Assembly: GCA_938016515.1 (NCBI GenBank)
Contig: CALILP010000088.1
Location: forward strand, 1 to 56,283
Reading direction: 5' to 3'
Length of the DNA: 56,283 bases
Source: an uncultured Paracoccaceae bacterium
GTDB lineage: Bacteria > Pseudomonadota > Alphaproteobacteria > Rhodobacterales > Rhodobacteraceae
Part shown: piece by piece, positions 46,077 through 54,976 of the stretch
Layout: every line of letters starts with the position of its first letter
How positions within the stretch are numbered: the stretch's first letter is position 1
Position numbers and translations under genes: made by a program
Notes under the pieces: generated by a model
The model's input: the letters and a program-made list of their open reading frames with translations, nothing else
What the model was told of the DNA's origin: nothing
Databases searched by the model: none

Positions 46077-47432
46077 TTATGCGCCTGGGTTACAGGTACC
46101 CAGCGTCGCTTCTGCACCACCAAACATTGGGTGGTCAGCTGGATATTCGACCTGCGCACGAGGCGTTTGGTCGACGATTTCCAGTGTATCGAACTGGTTC
46201 GTTGGGTTCTCTGTACCCTTCATAACCAGAACATCTTTGAAGCACTGGTGATCAGAGCCACGATACAACGTTGGACCGTTGCCCATGCCGTCAAACTCGA
46301 AGTCTTCCAGAGCTTCGGCAACGCCACATGGGTTGAACGTGCCAGCACGTGTCACAGCATCCGCATAGAGCAGTGTCTGCACGTAGCATGTATGCGCCGC
46401 ACCGGATGGTGGGAAGCCGTACTTTTCACCGAAGGATTTCACGAAGGCTTTGGTGCCTTCATCCTGCAGCTGCCAGTTCCAGTTCATAGAGCCGATCACG
46501 CCTTCGATGTTGGCGCCCGCACCAGCGGCCATCAACTCAGAATACAGTGGCACGATGATCTTAAAGTCTTTGCCGTTGACCTGCTTGTCCTTCAGACCAA
46601 ACTGAACCGCTTGTGTCAGCGAGTTCACCATGTCCCCACCGTAGTGGTTCAGGATCAGCGTATCAGCACCAGAGTTCAGAACAGGCGCGATGTAGCTAGA
46701 GAAGTCACCGGCACCAACGGGTGTCAGAACAGTCTCTGTTGTGCCCCAACCCATGCCTTCTGTGACAGCCTGGATGGATTCCTGTGTAGTCCAACCCCAG
46801 TTATAGTCAGCAGTCAGGTGATAAGCTTGACGCTCATTGCCGTACTCGCCTTCCAGAACGGGGCCAAGGGCCGCACCAGACATGAAGCCGTTAAAGAAGT
46901 GGCGAAAGCCATTTGCTTTGCGGTCTTTACCGGTTGTGTCGTTAGAGTGTGTCAGACCAGCCATGAAGATCACGCCAGCTTCCTGACACAGACCCTGCAC
47001 AGCCACAGCCACACCAGAGGACGAGCCACCAGTGATCATGATGCAGCCGTCTTTCTGGATCATGGACTGTGCGGATGCACGTGCCACGTCAGATTTTGTC
47101 TGCGTGTCGCCTGTGACGAATTCAACTTTTTTGCCAAGAATGCCGTCGCCTTGAAGGTTCTTCTCGGAGAAGGTGTTCAGCATTCCGCCGTCGCCTTCAC
47201 CGTTCAGGTGCTCAACAGCAAGTTCCTGCGCGCGAAGTTCGTCGAGACCTTCTTCAGCGTAAGGACCGGTTTGCGGAACGTTGAAGCCAATTGTGACTGT
47301 GCCGCTGTCGCCCGGCGCATTGGTATAGCCAGAGTGGCCATCTGCGCGCAGATACGTCGGCAAAGCAAGACCGGCACCAGCGATGGCACCTGTCTTCAAC
47401 ACGCCACGACGTGAGAAGTTGGATTTGGACAT
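46077..47432 (-). CDS. ABC transporter substrate-binding protein (HAAT family, Tat-type signal)
   Basis: A 451-residue periplasmic binding protein of the branched-chain amino acid/amide family. The N-terminus has a twin-arginine-type motif SRRGVLK (7-13) and a hydrophobic stretch, so it is probably exported folded through Tat. The LivJ/UrtA-type start of the mature part, TIGFNVPQTGPYAEEG, is clear. Ligand is not certain: amino acid, amide or urea are possible. A strong AGGGAGG precedes the ATG. It heads the importer operon and is divergent from the XRE regulator. Confidence 0.88.
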   Translation of the reverse strand: MSKSNFSRRGVLKTGAIAGAGLALPTYLRADGHSGYTNAPGDSGTVTIGFNVPQTGPYAEEGLDELRAQELAVEHLNGEGDGGMLNTFSEKNLQGDGILGKKVEFVTGDTQTKSDVARASAQSMIQKDGCIMITGGSSSGVAVAVQGLCQEAGVIFMAGLTHSNDTTGKDRKANGFRHFFNGFMSGAALGPVLEGEYGNERQAYHLTADYNWGWTTQESIQAVTEGMGWGTTETVLTPVGAGDFSSYIAPVLNSGADTLILNHYGGDMVNSLTQAVQFGLKDKQVNGKDFKIIVPLYSELMAAGAGANIEGVIGSMNWNWQLQDEGTKAFVKSFGEKYGFPPSGAAHTCYVQTLLYADAVTRAGTFNPCGVAEALEDFEFDGMGNGPTLYRGSDHQCFKDVLVMKGTENPTNQFDTLEIVDQTPRAQVEYPADHPMFGGAEATLGTCNPGA

Positions 47433-47652
47433 AAATATCCTCCCTGTTTATCGAAAAGCCACGCCGGTCTCCAAGCCCGCGCGGCAGGCACTTTGTGCTT
47501 GGCTCACCTTGGAGGCGAATACCCTGTTGAACCAACACCACATTTTTGTCGCAATTGAATTGTGTAAAGTAGTGGACAAGGGCTTTGTAAATTCAGTAAA
47601 ATGATTATCAGCGTAATGCAGAAAGCATCTGAAAACCCACGGAGAATCCAGC
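47433..47652. promoter_or_regulatory. Divergent promoter region of the importer and the XRE regulator
   Basis: The 220-base gap must hold both promoters. TTTGTAAA (47584-47591) resembles the TTTGCAAA boxes I recall for PccR/ScfR-type regulators of short-chain acyl metabolism, with a degenerate second copy 4 bases on. The match is weak and is offered only as a candidate operator. Confidence 0.35.
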
Positions 47653-48963
47653 ATGGTCGGTGAACGCGTCATTGGCTCTCGTATACGAGAGCGCCGCTTG
47701 GACCAAGGGTTGCGTCAGGCTGATGTTGCCGAAACAGTCGGGATTTCTGCAAGTTACCTGAACTTGATTGAGCACAATAAACGCCGAATCGGGGGCAAAC
47801 TGCTGTCGCAACTGGCTGATGTTCTTGAAACGGATGCCGCAACTTTGGCCAGTGGCGCTGATGCTGCAATTCTTGACGGAATGCGTGCTGCGGCAGCCAG
47901 ATTTCCTCAAAACGTCGAAATTGCACGCGCAGAAGATCTTGCAGCCCGCTATCCCGGTTGGGCCAGCCTGATTGCAGCATTGGAAGTGCGCACAACGGCA
48001 TTGGAAAGCGAAGTTCAGGCGCTGACCGATCGCATCGCACATGATCCCGCACTTGCCGGTGCGTTGCACAACGTGATCACTGCTGTGACGTCTATTCGTG
48101 CAACGGCGGGTATTCTTGTGTCAGGGGACCGGATTGACGAAGACTGGCAACAGCGGTTTCACGTCAACATCCACGATGACAGTCGCAAGCTTGCGGACGA
48201 GTCAAAGGCGTTGGTGTCTTACCTTGATCAACCAAAGTCATCGACACACAAATCCGCACCGATGTCAGTGTTCGATCAGGCCGAGGCTTTCTTTGCAGAG
48301 ACCCCAGACTTGATGGCGGCTATCGAAGCCTCGCCAGAGGCTCCGGCGCTTGGTTTGCTGACGTCGTTTGAGAAAGTGCGTCTGGATCGTGATGCGCGCG
48401 TCTTGGTTTTGCGTCACATCGAACGGATGAAGGCGGACGTGCAGGCATTGCCAAAAAATACCTTTGATGCGGCTGCCCTCGCAGCCCTTGGAGATCCCAC
48501 CAAACTGGCCGCTCAGTTTGATGTCCCGCTTCCGGTCGTCTTTCGGCGGCTTGCGTATCTTCCAGCGGATGTTGGGTTGCCGCCGATGGGTTTGGCGATC
48601 TGTGATGCGGCAGGGGCCCTGACGACGATCAAGTCCGTCGCTGGGTTTGGTTTGCATCGTCGCGCAACAAGTTGTCCGCTCTGGCCCCTGTTTGCGGCCC
48701 TTGGCCAGCCGATGCGCCCGATCAAAACAGAGGTGATCTTGCCTGATCCCGGTGAGACACGCTTTTTGTGTTTTGCTGTTGCAACCACAAAACCTCTGGC
48801 GACCTTCAATGTCGCACCGCAGGTTGAAAGTACGATGTTGGTTGCGGCAGATCCTGATCCTGGTCACGGCGATCCGTTACTGGTTGGGTCCAGCTGCCGG
48901 ATCTGTCCCCGGTCAGATTGTGCCGCGCGCAGGGAGCCATCTGTCATCGAAGGTTTCGTTTGA
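47653..48963 (+). CDS. XRE-family regulator, short-chain fatty acyl (ScfR/PccR) type
   Basis: A 436-residue regulator with an N-terminal XRE helix-turn-helix (about 8-62; IRERRLDQGLRQADVAETVG) and a long C-terminal ligand-sensing region ending in a Cys-rich motif CRICPRSDCAARREP, typical of the ScfR/PccR/RamB group that controls propionyl-CoA, acetate or related metabolism. The usual IrrE-type peptidase motif HEXXH is not seen in the middle region. It is divergent from an ABC importer, so it may control it. Alternative: a general regulator with unrelated targets. Confidence 0.85.
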   Translation: MVGERVIGSRIRERRLDQGLRQADVAETVGISASYLNLIEHNKRRIGGKLLSQLADVLETDAATLASGADAAILDGMRAAAARFPQNVEIARAEDLAARYPGWASLIAALEVRTTALESEVQALTDRIAHDPALAGALHNVITAVTSIRATAGILVSGDRIDEDWQQRFHVNIHDDSRKLADESKALVSYLDQPKSSTHKSAPMSVFDQAEAFFAETPDLMAAIEASPEAPALGLLTSFEKVRLDRDARVLVLRHIERMKADVQALPKNTFDAAALAALGDPTKLAAQFDVPLPVVFRRLAYLPADVGLPPMGLAICDAAGALTTIKSVAGFGLHRRATSCPLWPLFAALGQPMRPIKTEVILPDPGETRFLCFAVATTKPLATFNVAPQVESTMLVAADPDPGHGDPLLVGSSCRICPRSDCAARREPSVIEGFV

Positions 48964-49067
48964 CGCTGCATTGCAGTTTGCGGTGTTTCTTTGACAGGCT
49001 ACACAATTGCCGCGATACTCGATCGCGGGACGAGGAAGCGCTGCGGCGCTGACATATGGGACAGAAA

Positions 49068-49442
49068 ATGGGCAAAAGAGTTCTTCTTATTGAAGACGAG
49101 CCGAACATCATTGAAGCCATCAGCTTTATTCTGTCGCGGGACGGGTGGACGGTACATACACATGAAGATGGCGAAACAGCCATGGAAAAGGTCCGTTCGA
49201 CCCCTCCAGACATGATCATACTCGATGTCATGCTGCCGGGTCGCAGTGGCTTTGATATTTTACGTGATATCAGGGCTGACGATGCAACATCCGCGTTGCC
49301 TGTGATGATGCTGACCGCAAGGGGGCAGAACAAGGATCGGGAGCAGGCAGAAAGATTGGGGGCAAACCACTTTATGACCAAGCCTTTCTCAAACCAAGAC
49401 GTCCGCGACCATGTCCGGCTTCTGATCGGAGAGCCGGACTAA
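49068..49442 (+). CDS. Receiver-only response regulator
   Basis: A 124-residue single receiver domain without output domain. With ATG 49068 the acid pair is E9-D10, the phosphoacceptor D53 (MIILDVMLPG), the conserved Thr T83 and Lys K105 (MTKPF). ATG 49056 would add four residues. It overlaps the next gene by one base and lies close to a histidine kinase gene, so it is probably phosphorylated by it and acts by protein contact, as CheY does, or as a phosphate shuttle. Confidence 0.88.
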   Translation: MGKRVLLIEDEPNIIEAISFILSRDGWTVHTHEDGETAMEKVRSTPPDMIILDVMLPGRSGFDILRDIRADDATSALPVMMLTARGQNKDREQAERLGANHFMTKPFSNQDVRDHVRLLIGEPD

Positions 49443-49714
49443 TGGCTGGCGAATTTTTGCAAACCCCGGTCTATCTTGCCCGTCGATCTTACAGGCAACG
49501 CAGACTACGGGACGCTGCTAAAATGGTCCCGATTGTGGGTGTCATACTTTGGCTCTTGCCGTTGGTGGCATCGGCCCCAAGATCGGGATCGACGGGACTG
49601 TATATCTTTGGGGTTTGGATGGCATTGATCTTTGTGACAGCGGGTGTTTCGGCGCGGCTGCGAGACGACCCAGAACAGCCTGAAATGGCTGGTGATAACA
49701 CAGACCCGAAGTGA
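49442..49714 (+). CDS. Small membrane protein of unknown function
   Basis: A 90-residue protein with two hydrophobic segments (about 29-44 and 53-68) between a basic N-terminus and an acidic C-terminus. I do not recognise a family. The ATG overlaps the receiver stop (TAATG), and the kinase gene follows by 24 bases, so it is likely part of the same operon and might be an accessory subunit of the kinase. Confidence 0.7.
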   Translation: MAGEFLQTPVYLARRSYRQRRLRDAAKMVPIVGVILWLLPLVASAPRSGSTGLYIFGVWMALIFVTAGVSARLRDDPEQPEMAGDNTDPK

Positions 49715-49738
49715 CAAGGGCCAGAATGGGCATAGCGG

Positions 49739-52441
49739 ATGTCGTTTAACCTCCTGATCGTTGTGTCTCTGGCGTATGTCGCATTCCTCTTTCTGGTTGC
49801 GTTCTGGGCGGAACGGCGGGCGCGGCGCAGTGGGGCCGGGTGGCTGCGGGGGCCTTTCGTCTATACGCTTTCCCTGTCGATTTATTGCACCGCATGGACA
49901 TTCTACGGCGCCGTTGGGTATGCCGCCCGATCTGGCCTCGAATTTGTAACAATCTATCTGGGACCTACACTGGTCATGATCGGTTGGTGGTGGGTGCTGC
50001 GCCGACTGGTTCGGATCGGGCGCACCCAGCGGATCACTTCAGTGGCCGACTTGATCTCAAGCCGGTTTGGCAAATCGACGTCACTTGGCGTGATCGTCAC
50101 CCTTTTGGCCATCGTCGCGGCCACACCCTATATTGCATTGCAGTTGAAATCGGTCACGCAGTCGTTTTCCGTTTTTGCGGCGTCAGGTGGCAGCATTTGG
50201 GGGCAAGACGATCTGAACACGGCGGCGATTTGGGTCGCGATTGGGCTTGCGATTTTCACGGTCCTGTTCGGGACCCGGAACCTCGATTCAAACGAACGGC
50301 ACAGCGGGATTGTAATTGCGATCGCTGTCGAGGCGATTGTAAAGCTTGTAGCCCTTGTTGCTGTGGGGGTCTTCGTGGTCTGGGGCATTGCGGGTGGCCC
50401 GGCGGCCGTCCTGGCGCAGATTGATCAATCTCCGATTTCGTCCTTCCAGCCCGCTGGAGGGCGTTGGGCTGCGATCATCTTTTTGTCAGCAGCGGCCTTC
50501 ATCTGCTTGCCGCGCATGTTTCAGGTGCTGGTCGTCGAAAACGCAGACGAACGGAACTTGCGCACCGCAAGCTGGGCGTTTCCGCTTTATCTGATGGCGA
50601 TGTCATTGTTCGTCGTTCCGATTGCGGCTGTTGGTTTGCGATTGATGCCTGAGGGTGCAAACCCGGATCTGTTTGTTCTGACACTGCCGTTGGCACAGGG
50701 CGAAAGCGGCTTGGCAATGCTGGCCTTCTTAGGTGGGTTTTCCAGTGCGACATCGATGGTGATCGTTTCGACCATCGCGCTTGCCACGATGGTATCAAAC
50801 CACATCGTTGTTCCAATTTGGCTGAATGCACGCACACCGGGGGCCACAATGTCGGGGGACGTGCGCTATGTCATCGTGTTGTCGCGGCGGCTTTCGATTG
50901 CGGCGATCTTGGCGCTTGGATACCTTTATTTCCGCTTTTCAGGGACAGGAGCCGCCCTCGCAGCCATCGGTCTGATTTCCTTCAGTGGTGCGGTCCAAAT
51001 CCTGCCCGCCCTCTTGGGAGGGATATTTTGGCGAGGGGCGACGCGGGTAGGTGCCGCACTTGGACTAATCACAGGATTTGCAGTCTGGATGTGGACGATG
51101 TTCTTGCCCAGCTTTGGCGCTGACGTCGCTCTGTCGCAAGCTGTGCTGGATCAGGGCCCATTTGGCTTGTCGTGGCTGCGGCCGCATGCCTTGTTTGGAT
51201 TGGACGGAATGGATCAACTGGTCCACGGCCTGATGTGGTCAATGCTTCTGAATACAGCGATGTTCTTTGCAGGCTCGATCATGAGCTTTCCGCGCCCGCT
51301 TGAACGTTTTCAGGGCGCTCAATTCGTTAACGTCTTTGAGATGTCGGAAGGTGCAAAGGCCTGGTCCGGCCGTGGCGCAAGTGCTGAAGATATGCTGATC
51401 ATGGCGCAGCGTATCCTTGGCGGTACCGAAGCCCAGACCCTCTTTCAACAAGAGGCCGCAGGGCAAGGAAAGTCGGGTTATCTGCCGGATGTATCTCCTG
51501 ATTTCATTCTCAGGTTGGAACGTGAACTTGCAGGGTCAGTTGGAGCTGCAACGGCGCATGCGATGATTGGCCAACTGACCGAGGGTGCGGCCGTGTCTGT
51601 GGAAGACTTGATCGCTGTGGCCGATGAGGCGGCACAAATCCTTGAGTATTCAAACCAGCTGGAAGCAAAGTCAGCAGAGCAAGAGCGGACAGCGCGAGCT
51701 TTGCGGGACGCAAACGAGAAATTGACAGCATTATCAATTCAGAAAGACGCGTTCCTCAGCCAGATTTCACATGAACTGCGCACACCGATGACGTCTATCA
51801 GGTCGTTCTCGGAAATTTTGCGGGATGCGAATGTGTCGGATGATGATCACACCCGTTATGCTGGAATCATCCACGCAGAAGCCTTACGTCTGACGCGGCT
51901 TCTCGATGACCTCCTTGACCTGTCGGTACTCGAAAATGGACAAGTCACATTACATCTACAAAGCGGTCAGTTGACCGATCTTCTGGATCGCGCAATTGGG
52001 GCAGCGGGCGTTCACAATGCGAACCTAGGCATTGCGCGGGATCGCGCATCTGAAGAGATCCCGTTGATGACCGATCTTGATCGGCTTGTGCAGGTATTTG
52101 TGAATGTGATCGCCAATGCGCGCAAATATTGCACGGTGGCGCAGCCGGCATTGCGGATCCATGCCCACGAATACGGTGGCAGGCAGGTCGTTGATTTCAT
52201 AGATAACGGTCATGGGATTGATCGCGAAAACCAGTCGATGATCTTTGAGAAATTTGCCCGTATCGAGGATGAAGGCAAAGCGGGTGGTGCGGGTCTTGGC
52301 CTTGCAATCTGCCGCGAGATCATGGCGCGTTTGGGTGGCGAAATCTCATATCTGCCCGGAAAAAGCGGGGCTGCGTTTCGCGTGACGCTGCCGGAACCCG
52401 TCTCGAAGCCTGATGCGCAGGTCTTGTTAGCTTCCCAGTAA
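49739..52441 (+). CDS. Sodium/solute symporter-type sensor histidine kinase
   Basis: A 900-residue protein with an N-terminal sodium:solute symporter (SSS)-like region of about 12-13 membrane segments (1-520), a linker (about 540-650), and a cytoplasmic kinase: H678 in the H-box SHELRTPMTSIRS, N-box VNVIANARKYC, DNGHGI and GAGLGLAI of the HATPase. It belongs to the CbrA/CrbS-like group in which a transporter-like domain senses or carries a solute. Ligand unknown. It follows the receiver and small membrane protein genes and precedes a FliM-like gene. Confidence 0.93.
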   Translation: MSFNLLIVVSLAYVAFLFLVAFWAERRARRSGAGWLRGPFVYTLSLSIYCTAWTFYGAVGYAARSGLEFVTIYLGPTLVMIGWWWVLRRLVRIGRTQRITSVADLISSRFGKSTSLGVIVTLLAIVAATPYIALQLKSVTQSFSVFAASGGSIWGQDDLNTAAIWVAIGLAIFTVLFGTRNLDSNERHSGIVIAIAVEAIVKLVALVAVGVFVVWGIAGGPAAVLAQIDQSPISSFQPAGGRWAAIIFLSAAAFICLPRMFQVLVVENADERNLRTASWAFPLYLMAMSLFVVPIAAVGLRLMPEGANPDLFVLTLPLAQGESGLAMLAFLGGFSSATSMVIVSTIALATMVSNHIVVPIWLNARTPGATMSGDVRYVIVLSRRLSIAAILALGYLYFRFSGTGAALAAIGLISFSGAVQILPALLGGIFWRGATRVGAALGLITGFAVWMWTMFLPSFGADVALSQAVLDQGPFGLSWLRPHALFGLDGMDQLVHGLMWSMLLNTAMFFAGSIMSFPRPLERFQGAQFVNVFEMSEGAKAWSGRGASAEDMLIMAQRILGGTEAQTLFQQEAAGQGKSGYLPDVSPDFILRLERELAGSVGAATAHAMIGQLTEGAAVSVEDLIAVADEAAQILEYSNQLEAKSAEQERTARALRDANEKLTALSIQKDAFLSQISHELRTPMTSIRSFSEILRDANVSDDDHTRYAGIIHAEALRLTRLLDDLLDLSVLENGQVTLHLQSGQLTDLLDRAIGAAGVHNANLGIARDRASEEIPLMTDLDRLVQVFVNVIANARKYCTVAQPALRIHAHEYGGRQVVDFIDNGHGIDRENQSMIFEKFARIEDEGKAGGAGLGLAICREIMARLGGEISYLPGKSGAAFRVTLPEPVSKPDAQVLLASQ

Positions 52442-52472
52442 TGTATCGGCGGTAAAACAACAGGGGCCACTG

Positions 52473-53780
52473 ATGCGTCTCCTGACGGATTGCGCCGTGG
52501 GCAGGCGTGGGGATAGGCAAGCCGAATTGGAACGTATGAGCCGACAAGTGTCACATGATGTGCTGCGCCGGATGGTTTCGCCACCGCCGCCAGCGCCCGA
52601 AGATGTGCCGATCACGTCTTCTCGGGCGATGCGTTTGGCTATTACGCGGGCGGCCGATAAGACCCATGACCTTGCTATCGGCGTTCTGGGCCTGCGTGAA
52701 GAATTGGTCTCGCTTGATGATTTACTTGGCATGCTTGCGCCCGATCTGATGTTGATCGCAATGACGCAGGATGGCCCGATGGTCGGGGTGGCCGCATTGG
52801 ACCTACAATTGCGGTCCGCACTGATTGAAGCCCAAACAGTCGGCAAAATTATTGCAGCTGATCCGGATGATCGCCCACCGACCCGGACAGATGCAACAAT
52901 GGCCGTTCCTTTGCTTGCTTCGATCATTGCGAAATTGCAGGAAACCACACCACGCACGCCATTGGATGGTTGGGGCCAAGGCATTGTCCCTGGGGCTTTG
53001 GTTGCAAACGCAAGGACAGCTGGCTTGATCTTAGCAGAGCGTCCCTATCGGGTCATTCGCGTGACGCTGGATTTGCAGACGGCAGAGCGTCAGGGCGACC
53101 TGTTGCTTGCGATGCCAGATCATCTTGTCGCAGCGCCCACTCAAGAAATCCCCCAAGAAGACGGTGATTGGACCGCGCGCTTTCAAGCGACCGTGAATGC
53201 GTCGCCAGTGCGGCTTGATGCTGAACTTCACCGCTTCAAGTTGCCCTTGTTCGCAGCGGAAAGTCTGCAAGTGGGGCAGGTCCTGCCACTCACGGGATGT
53301 ATGGTTACCTCGATCAAGATGCGTGCCAAAGACGGCCGCATGGTCGCGACTGCCCGTTTGGGACAGTCCGGCGGGATGCGGGCCATCCGGATAGAGCAGG
53401 CAGCAGCACCGGACATGTCGGACTTGGATCAGCTTGGCGACGCAGCAAACCGCGAAGGCCTCCCGGTGCCGGACCACGATCTGGGCTTTGTGGCAGATAA
53501 TGCCGACACGGGTTTTGGTGATGATGACGGTGGAATGATGGATATGGCGGGGCTTGCAATGGATGCGGAGGCCGCGCCGATGGATACTTTTGGCACAGAC
53601 GACGCGACAGAGGCGTTGGATGACATCGAAGCTGCCCTTGATCTTGAAGGGGCTATTGCGGACGCGGGACCTGACGCTGCCGCATGGGGGCTTGAAGACG
53701 AAGGCGCTGAGCTGCCGGCAATGGGACAAGCCACTGCGCTTGATTGGTCAGAAGAAGACTTGGACGCAACCAGCGGCTAG
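52473..53780 (+). CDS. FliM/FliN-family flagellar switch-like protein
   Basis: A 435-residue protein whose residues about 248-312 (LDAELHRFKLPLFAAESLQVGQ...) fit the SpoA/FliMN C-terminal domain of flagellar motor switch and type III secretion proteins. The N-terminal part (1-240) resembles the middle domain of alphaproteobacterial FliM-like proteins, with ALIEAQTVGK and PYRVIRVTLDL. A long acidic Asp/Ala tail follows (about 320-435). The EIDAL CheY-binding peptide of FliM is not seen. AGGGG lies 6 bases before the ATG. It comes 31 bases after the kinase stop and no flagellar genes are adjacent. Confidence 0.8.
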   Translation: MRLLTDCAVGRRGDRQAELERMSRQVSHDVLRRMVSPPPPAPEDVPITSSRAMRLAITRAADKTHDLAIGVLGLREELVSLDDLLGMLAPDLMLIAMTQDGPMVGVAALDLQLRSALIEAQTVGKIIAADPDDRPPTRTDATMAVPLLASIIAKLQETTPRTPLDGWGQGIVPGALVANARTAGLILAERPYRVIRVTLDLQTAERQGDLLLAMPDHLVAAPTQEIPQEDGDWTARFQATVNASPVRLDAELHRFKLPLFAAESLQVGQVLPLTGCMVTSIKMRAKDGRMVATARLGQSGGMRAIRIEQAAAPDMSDLDQLGDAANREGLPVPDHDLGFVADNADTGFGDDDGGMMDMAGLAMDAEAAPMDTFGTDDATEALDDIEAALDLEGAIADAGPDAAAWGLEDEGAELPAMGQATALDWSEEDLDATSG

Positions 53781-53817
53781 CAGCAGTATCTTTCCAGTAG
53801 CTTGAGAGATACAGTTG

Positions 53818-54252
53818 TTAGGCTTTGCGTTGGGCCGCAAGTGTTTCTAGCTGAGGCAGTAACCCTCTTAAATCATAGCCAGCTTTTGCAGTCGCCGCGA
53901 CAATATCGTCGCTTTTGATGTCTCCGGCTTGGCCAAGCGCCCAAATGATGGAAGAGCGCGTGCCCGAGGCACAATATGCCAACACAGGGCCATCAGACGC
54001 ATCAATCGCAGCCCGTTGTTCCGCAATGTTTTCTGCATTCAAAGTATGGTGGGTAATGGGAAGGATCACAAAATCCAGACCGGCCGCTTTTGCCGTGGCT
54101 TCCATGACGGACGCGCAGATATCTCCGGGGATTTCTGCGTCAGGTCGGTTGCAAATGATCGTCGTGAACCCGGCATCTGCGATCGCTTGGCAATGCTCTG
54201 GCAAAATTTGGGGGCTGACAGCGTAGGTCGGGGTAAGTGGGCGAATATCCAT
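53818..54252 (-). CDS. TIGR01244-type sulfur transferase/phosphatase-like protein (DUF442)
   Basis: A 144-residue protein resembling the DUF442/TIGR01244 group (the N-terminal module of beta-lactamase-hydrolase-like proteins). It has a phosphatase/rhodanese-like loop CASGTRS with C94 and R99, preceded by the start RPLTPTYAVSPQI and ICNRPDAE typical of the family. Substrate unknown; roles in sulfide handling are proposed for relatives. It converges with the FliM-like gene. Confidence 0.82.
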   Translation of the reverse strand: MDIRPLTPTYAVSPQILPEHCQAIADAGFTTIICNRPDAEIPGDICASVMEATAKAAGLDFVILPITHHTLNAENIAEQRAAIDASDGPVLAYCASGTRSSIIWALGQAGDIKSDDIVAATAKAGYDLRGLLPQLETLAAQRKA

Positions 54253-54320
54253 GCGCGCTGTTCTAAGCTTTCTGGGGCAGATGGTCCAGTTTAGGATGCA
54301 AACGCAGCATCACAGGTCAT

Positions 54321-54536
54321 TCAGGCAAGAATAACACCCACAACAACCATCATCAAACCCAGCATCGACAAAAACAAAGCACCGATGTTGATTGGCAAGA
54401 TCTTTGACAATCGGGCGCGGAGGGAATCGTCATCCAGCCCTGCGCGTTTCGCGCGCGTGACCGCGAAAATGCTGTAGATGATCCCAGCCAAACCGATGGC
54501 AGACAGCCCCGCGCCAATCCAGACAAGCCATTCCAT
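54321..54536 (-). CDS. Small two-helix membrane protein
   Basis: A 71-residue protein with two hydrophobic segments (about 5-25 and 48-70) joined by a basic loop ([17 protein letters not shown]). Function unknown. It lies upstream of the sulfur-transferase-like gene on the same strand and divergent from gapR. Similar short proteins are common in this order, but I cannot name a family. Confidence 0.7.
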   Translation of the reverse strand: MEWLVWIGAGLSAIGLAGIIYSIFAVTRAKRAGLDDDSLRARLSKILPINIGALFLSMLGLMMVVVGVILA

Positions 54537-54658
54537 TTTGCATCCCTCAAAGTTTCGCGCTGCCTATCGTTGCTGTAACCAACTGGCAAGGGTTGCGGGC
54601 CGGGCAGGGCGCAGCTAGGGAAGGGAAAATGGCCGTCAATCAGCTAAAAGGAAATTCC

Positions 54659-54916
54659 ATGTCCGATGTCGTCTCTGAGTCCACAACAACCGTTGCTGCA
54701 GCCGAATTGCGGCAGTTCATCGAACGGTTTGAACGCCTTGAAGCAGAGAAAAAAGACATTGCCGACGCCCAGAAAGAGGTCATGGCAGAGGCTAAGGGCC
54801 GCGGCTACGACACCAAAGTGATGCGCAAGGTCATTGCGATCCGCAAGCGCGACGCCAATGATTTGGCTGAAGAAGAAGCCGTGCTGGACATGTACAAATC
54901 CGCACTGGGGATGTGA
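54659..54916 (+). CDS. gapR: GapR-family DNA-binding protein (DUF2312)
   Basis: An 85-residue protein of the DUF2312/GapR family. In Caulobacter GapR is a nucleoid protein that binds overtwisted AT-rich DNA and supports replication. The hallmark [18 protein letters not shown] and [13 protein letters not shown] segments are clear. ATG 54659 has AAGGAA 6 bases upstream; the frame extends to 54593 with no family-like sequence. Confidence 0.92.
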   Translation: MSDVVSESTTTVAAAELRQFIERFERLEAEKKDIADAQKEVMAEAKGRGYDTKVMRKVIAIRKRDANDLAEEEAVLDMYKSALGM

Positions 54917-54976
54917 ACATCAGCTGGGTGCGTCGTCAAAGCGCCCAACATACAAAGGAACCACGCCTGACCGGCC

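Noticed and set aside
46131-47414. 427-codon plus-strand frame opposite the substrate-binding protein gene
   Set aside because: Antisense shadow with no recognisable domain; the minus-strand gene is unambiguous.
42152-47432. Identification of the importer as a urea (Urt) system
   Set aside because: The five-gene layout fits urea, amide and branched-chain amino acid importers alike, and no urease genes are nearby, so the substrate is left open.
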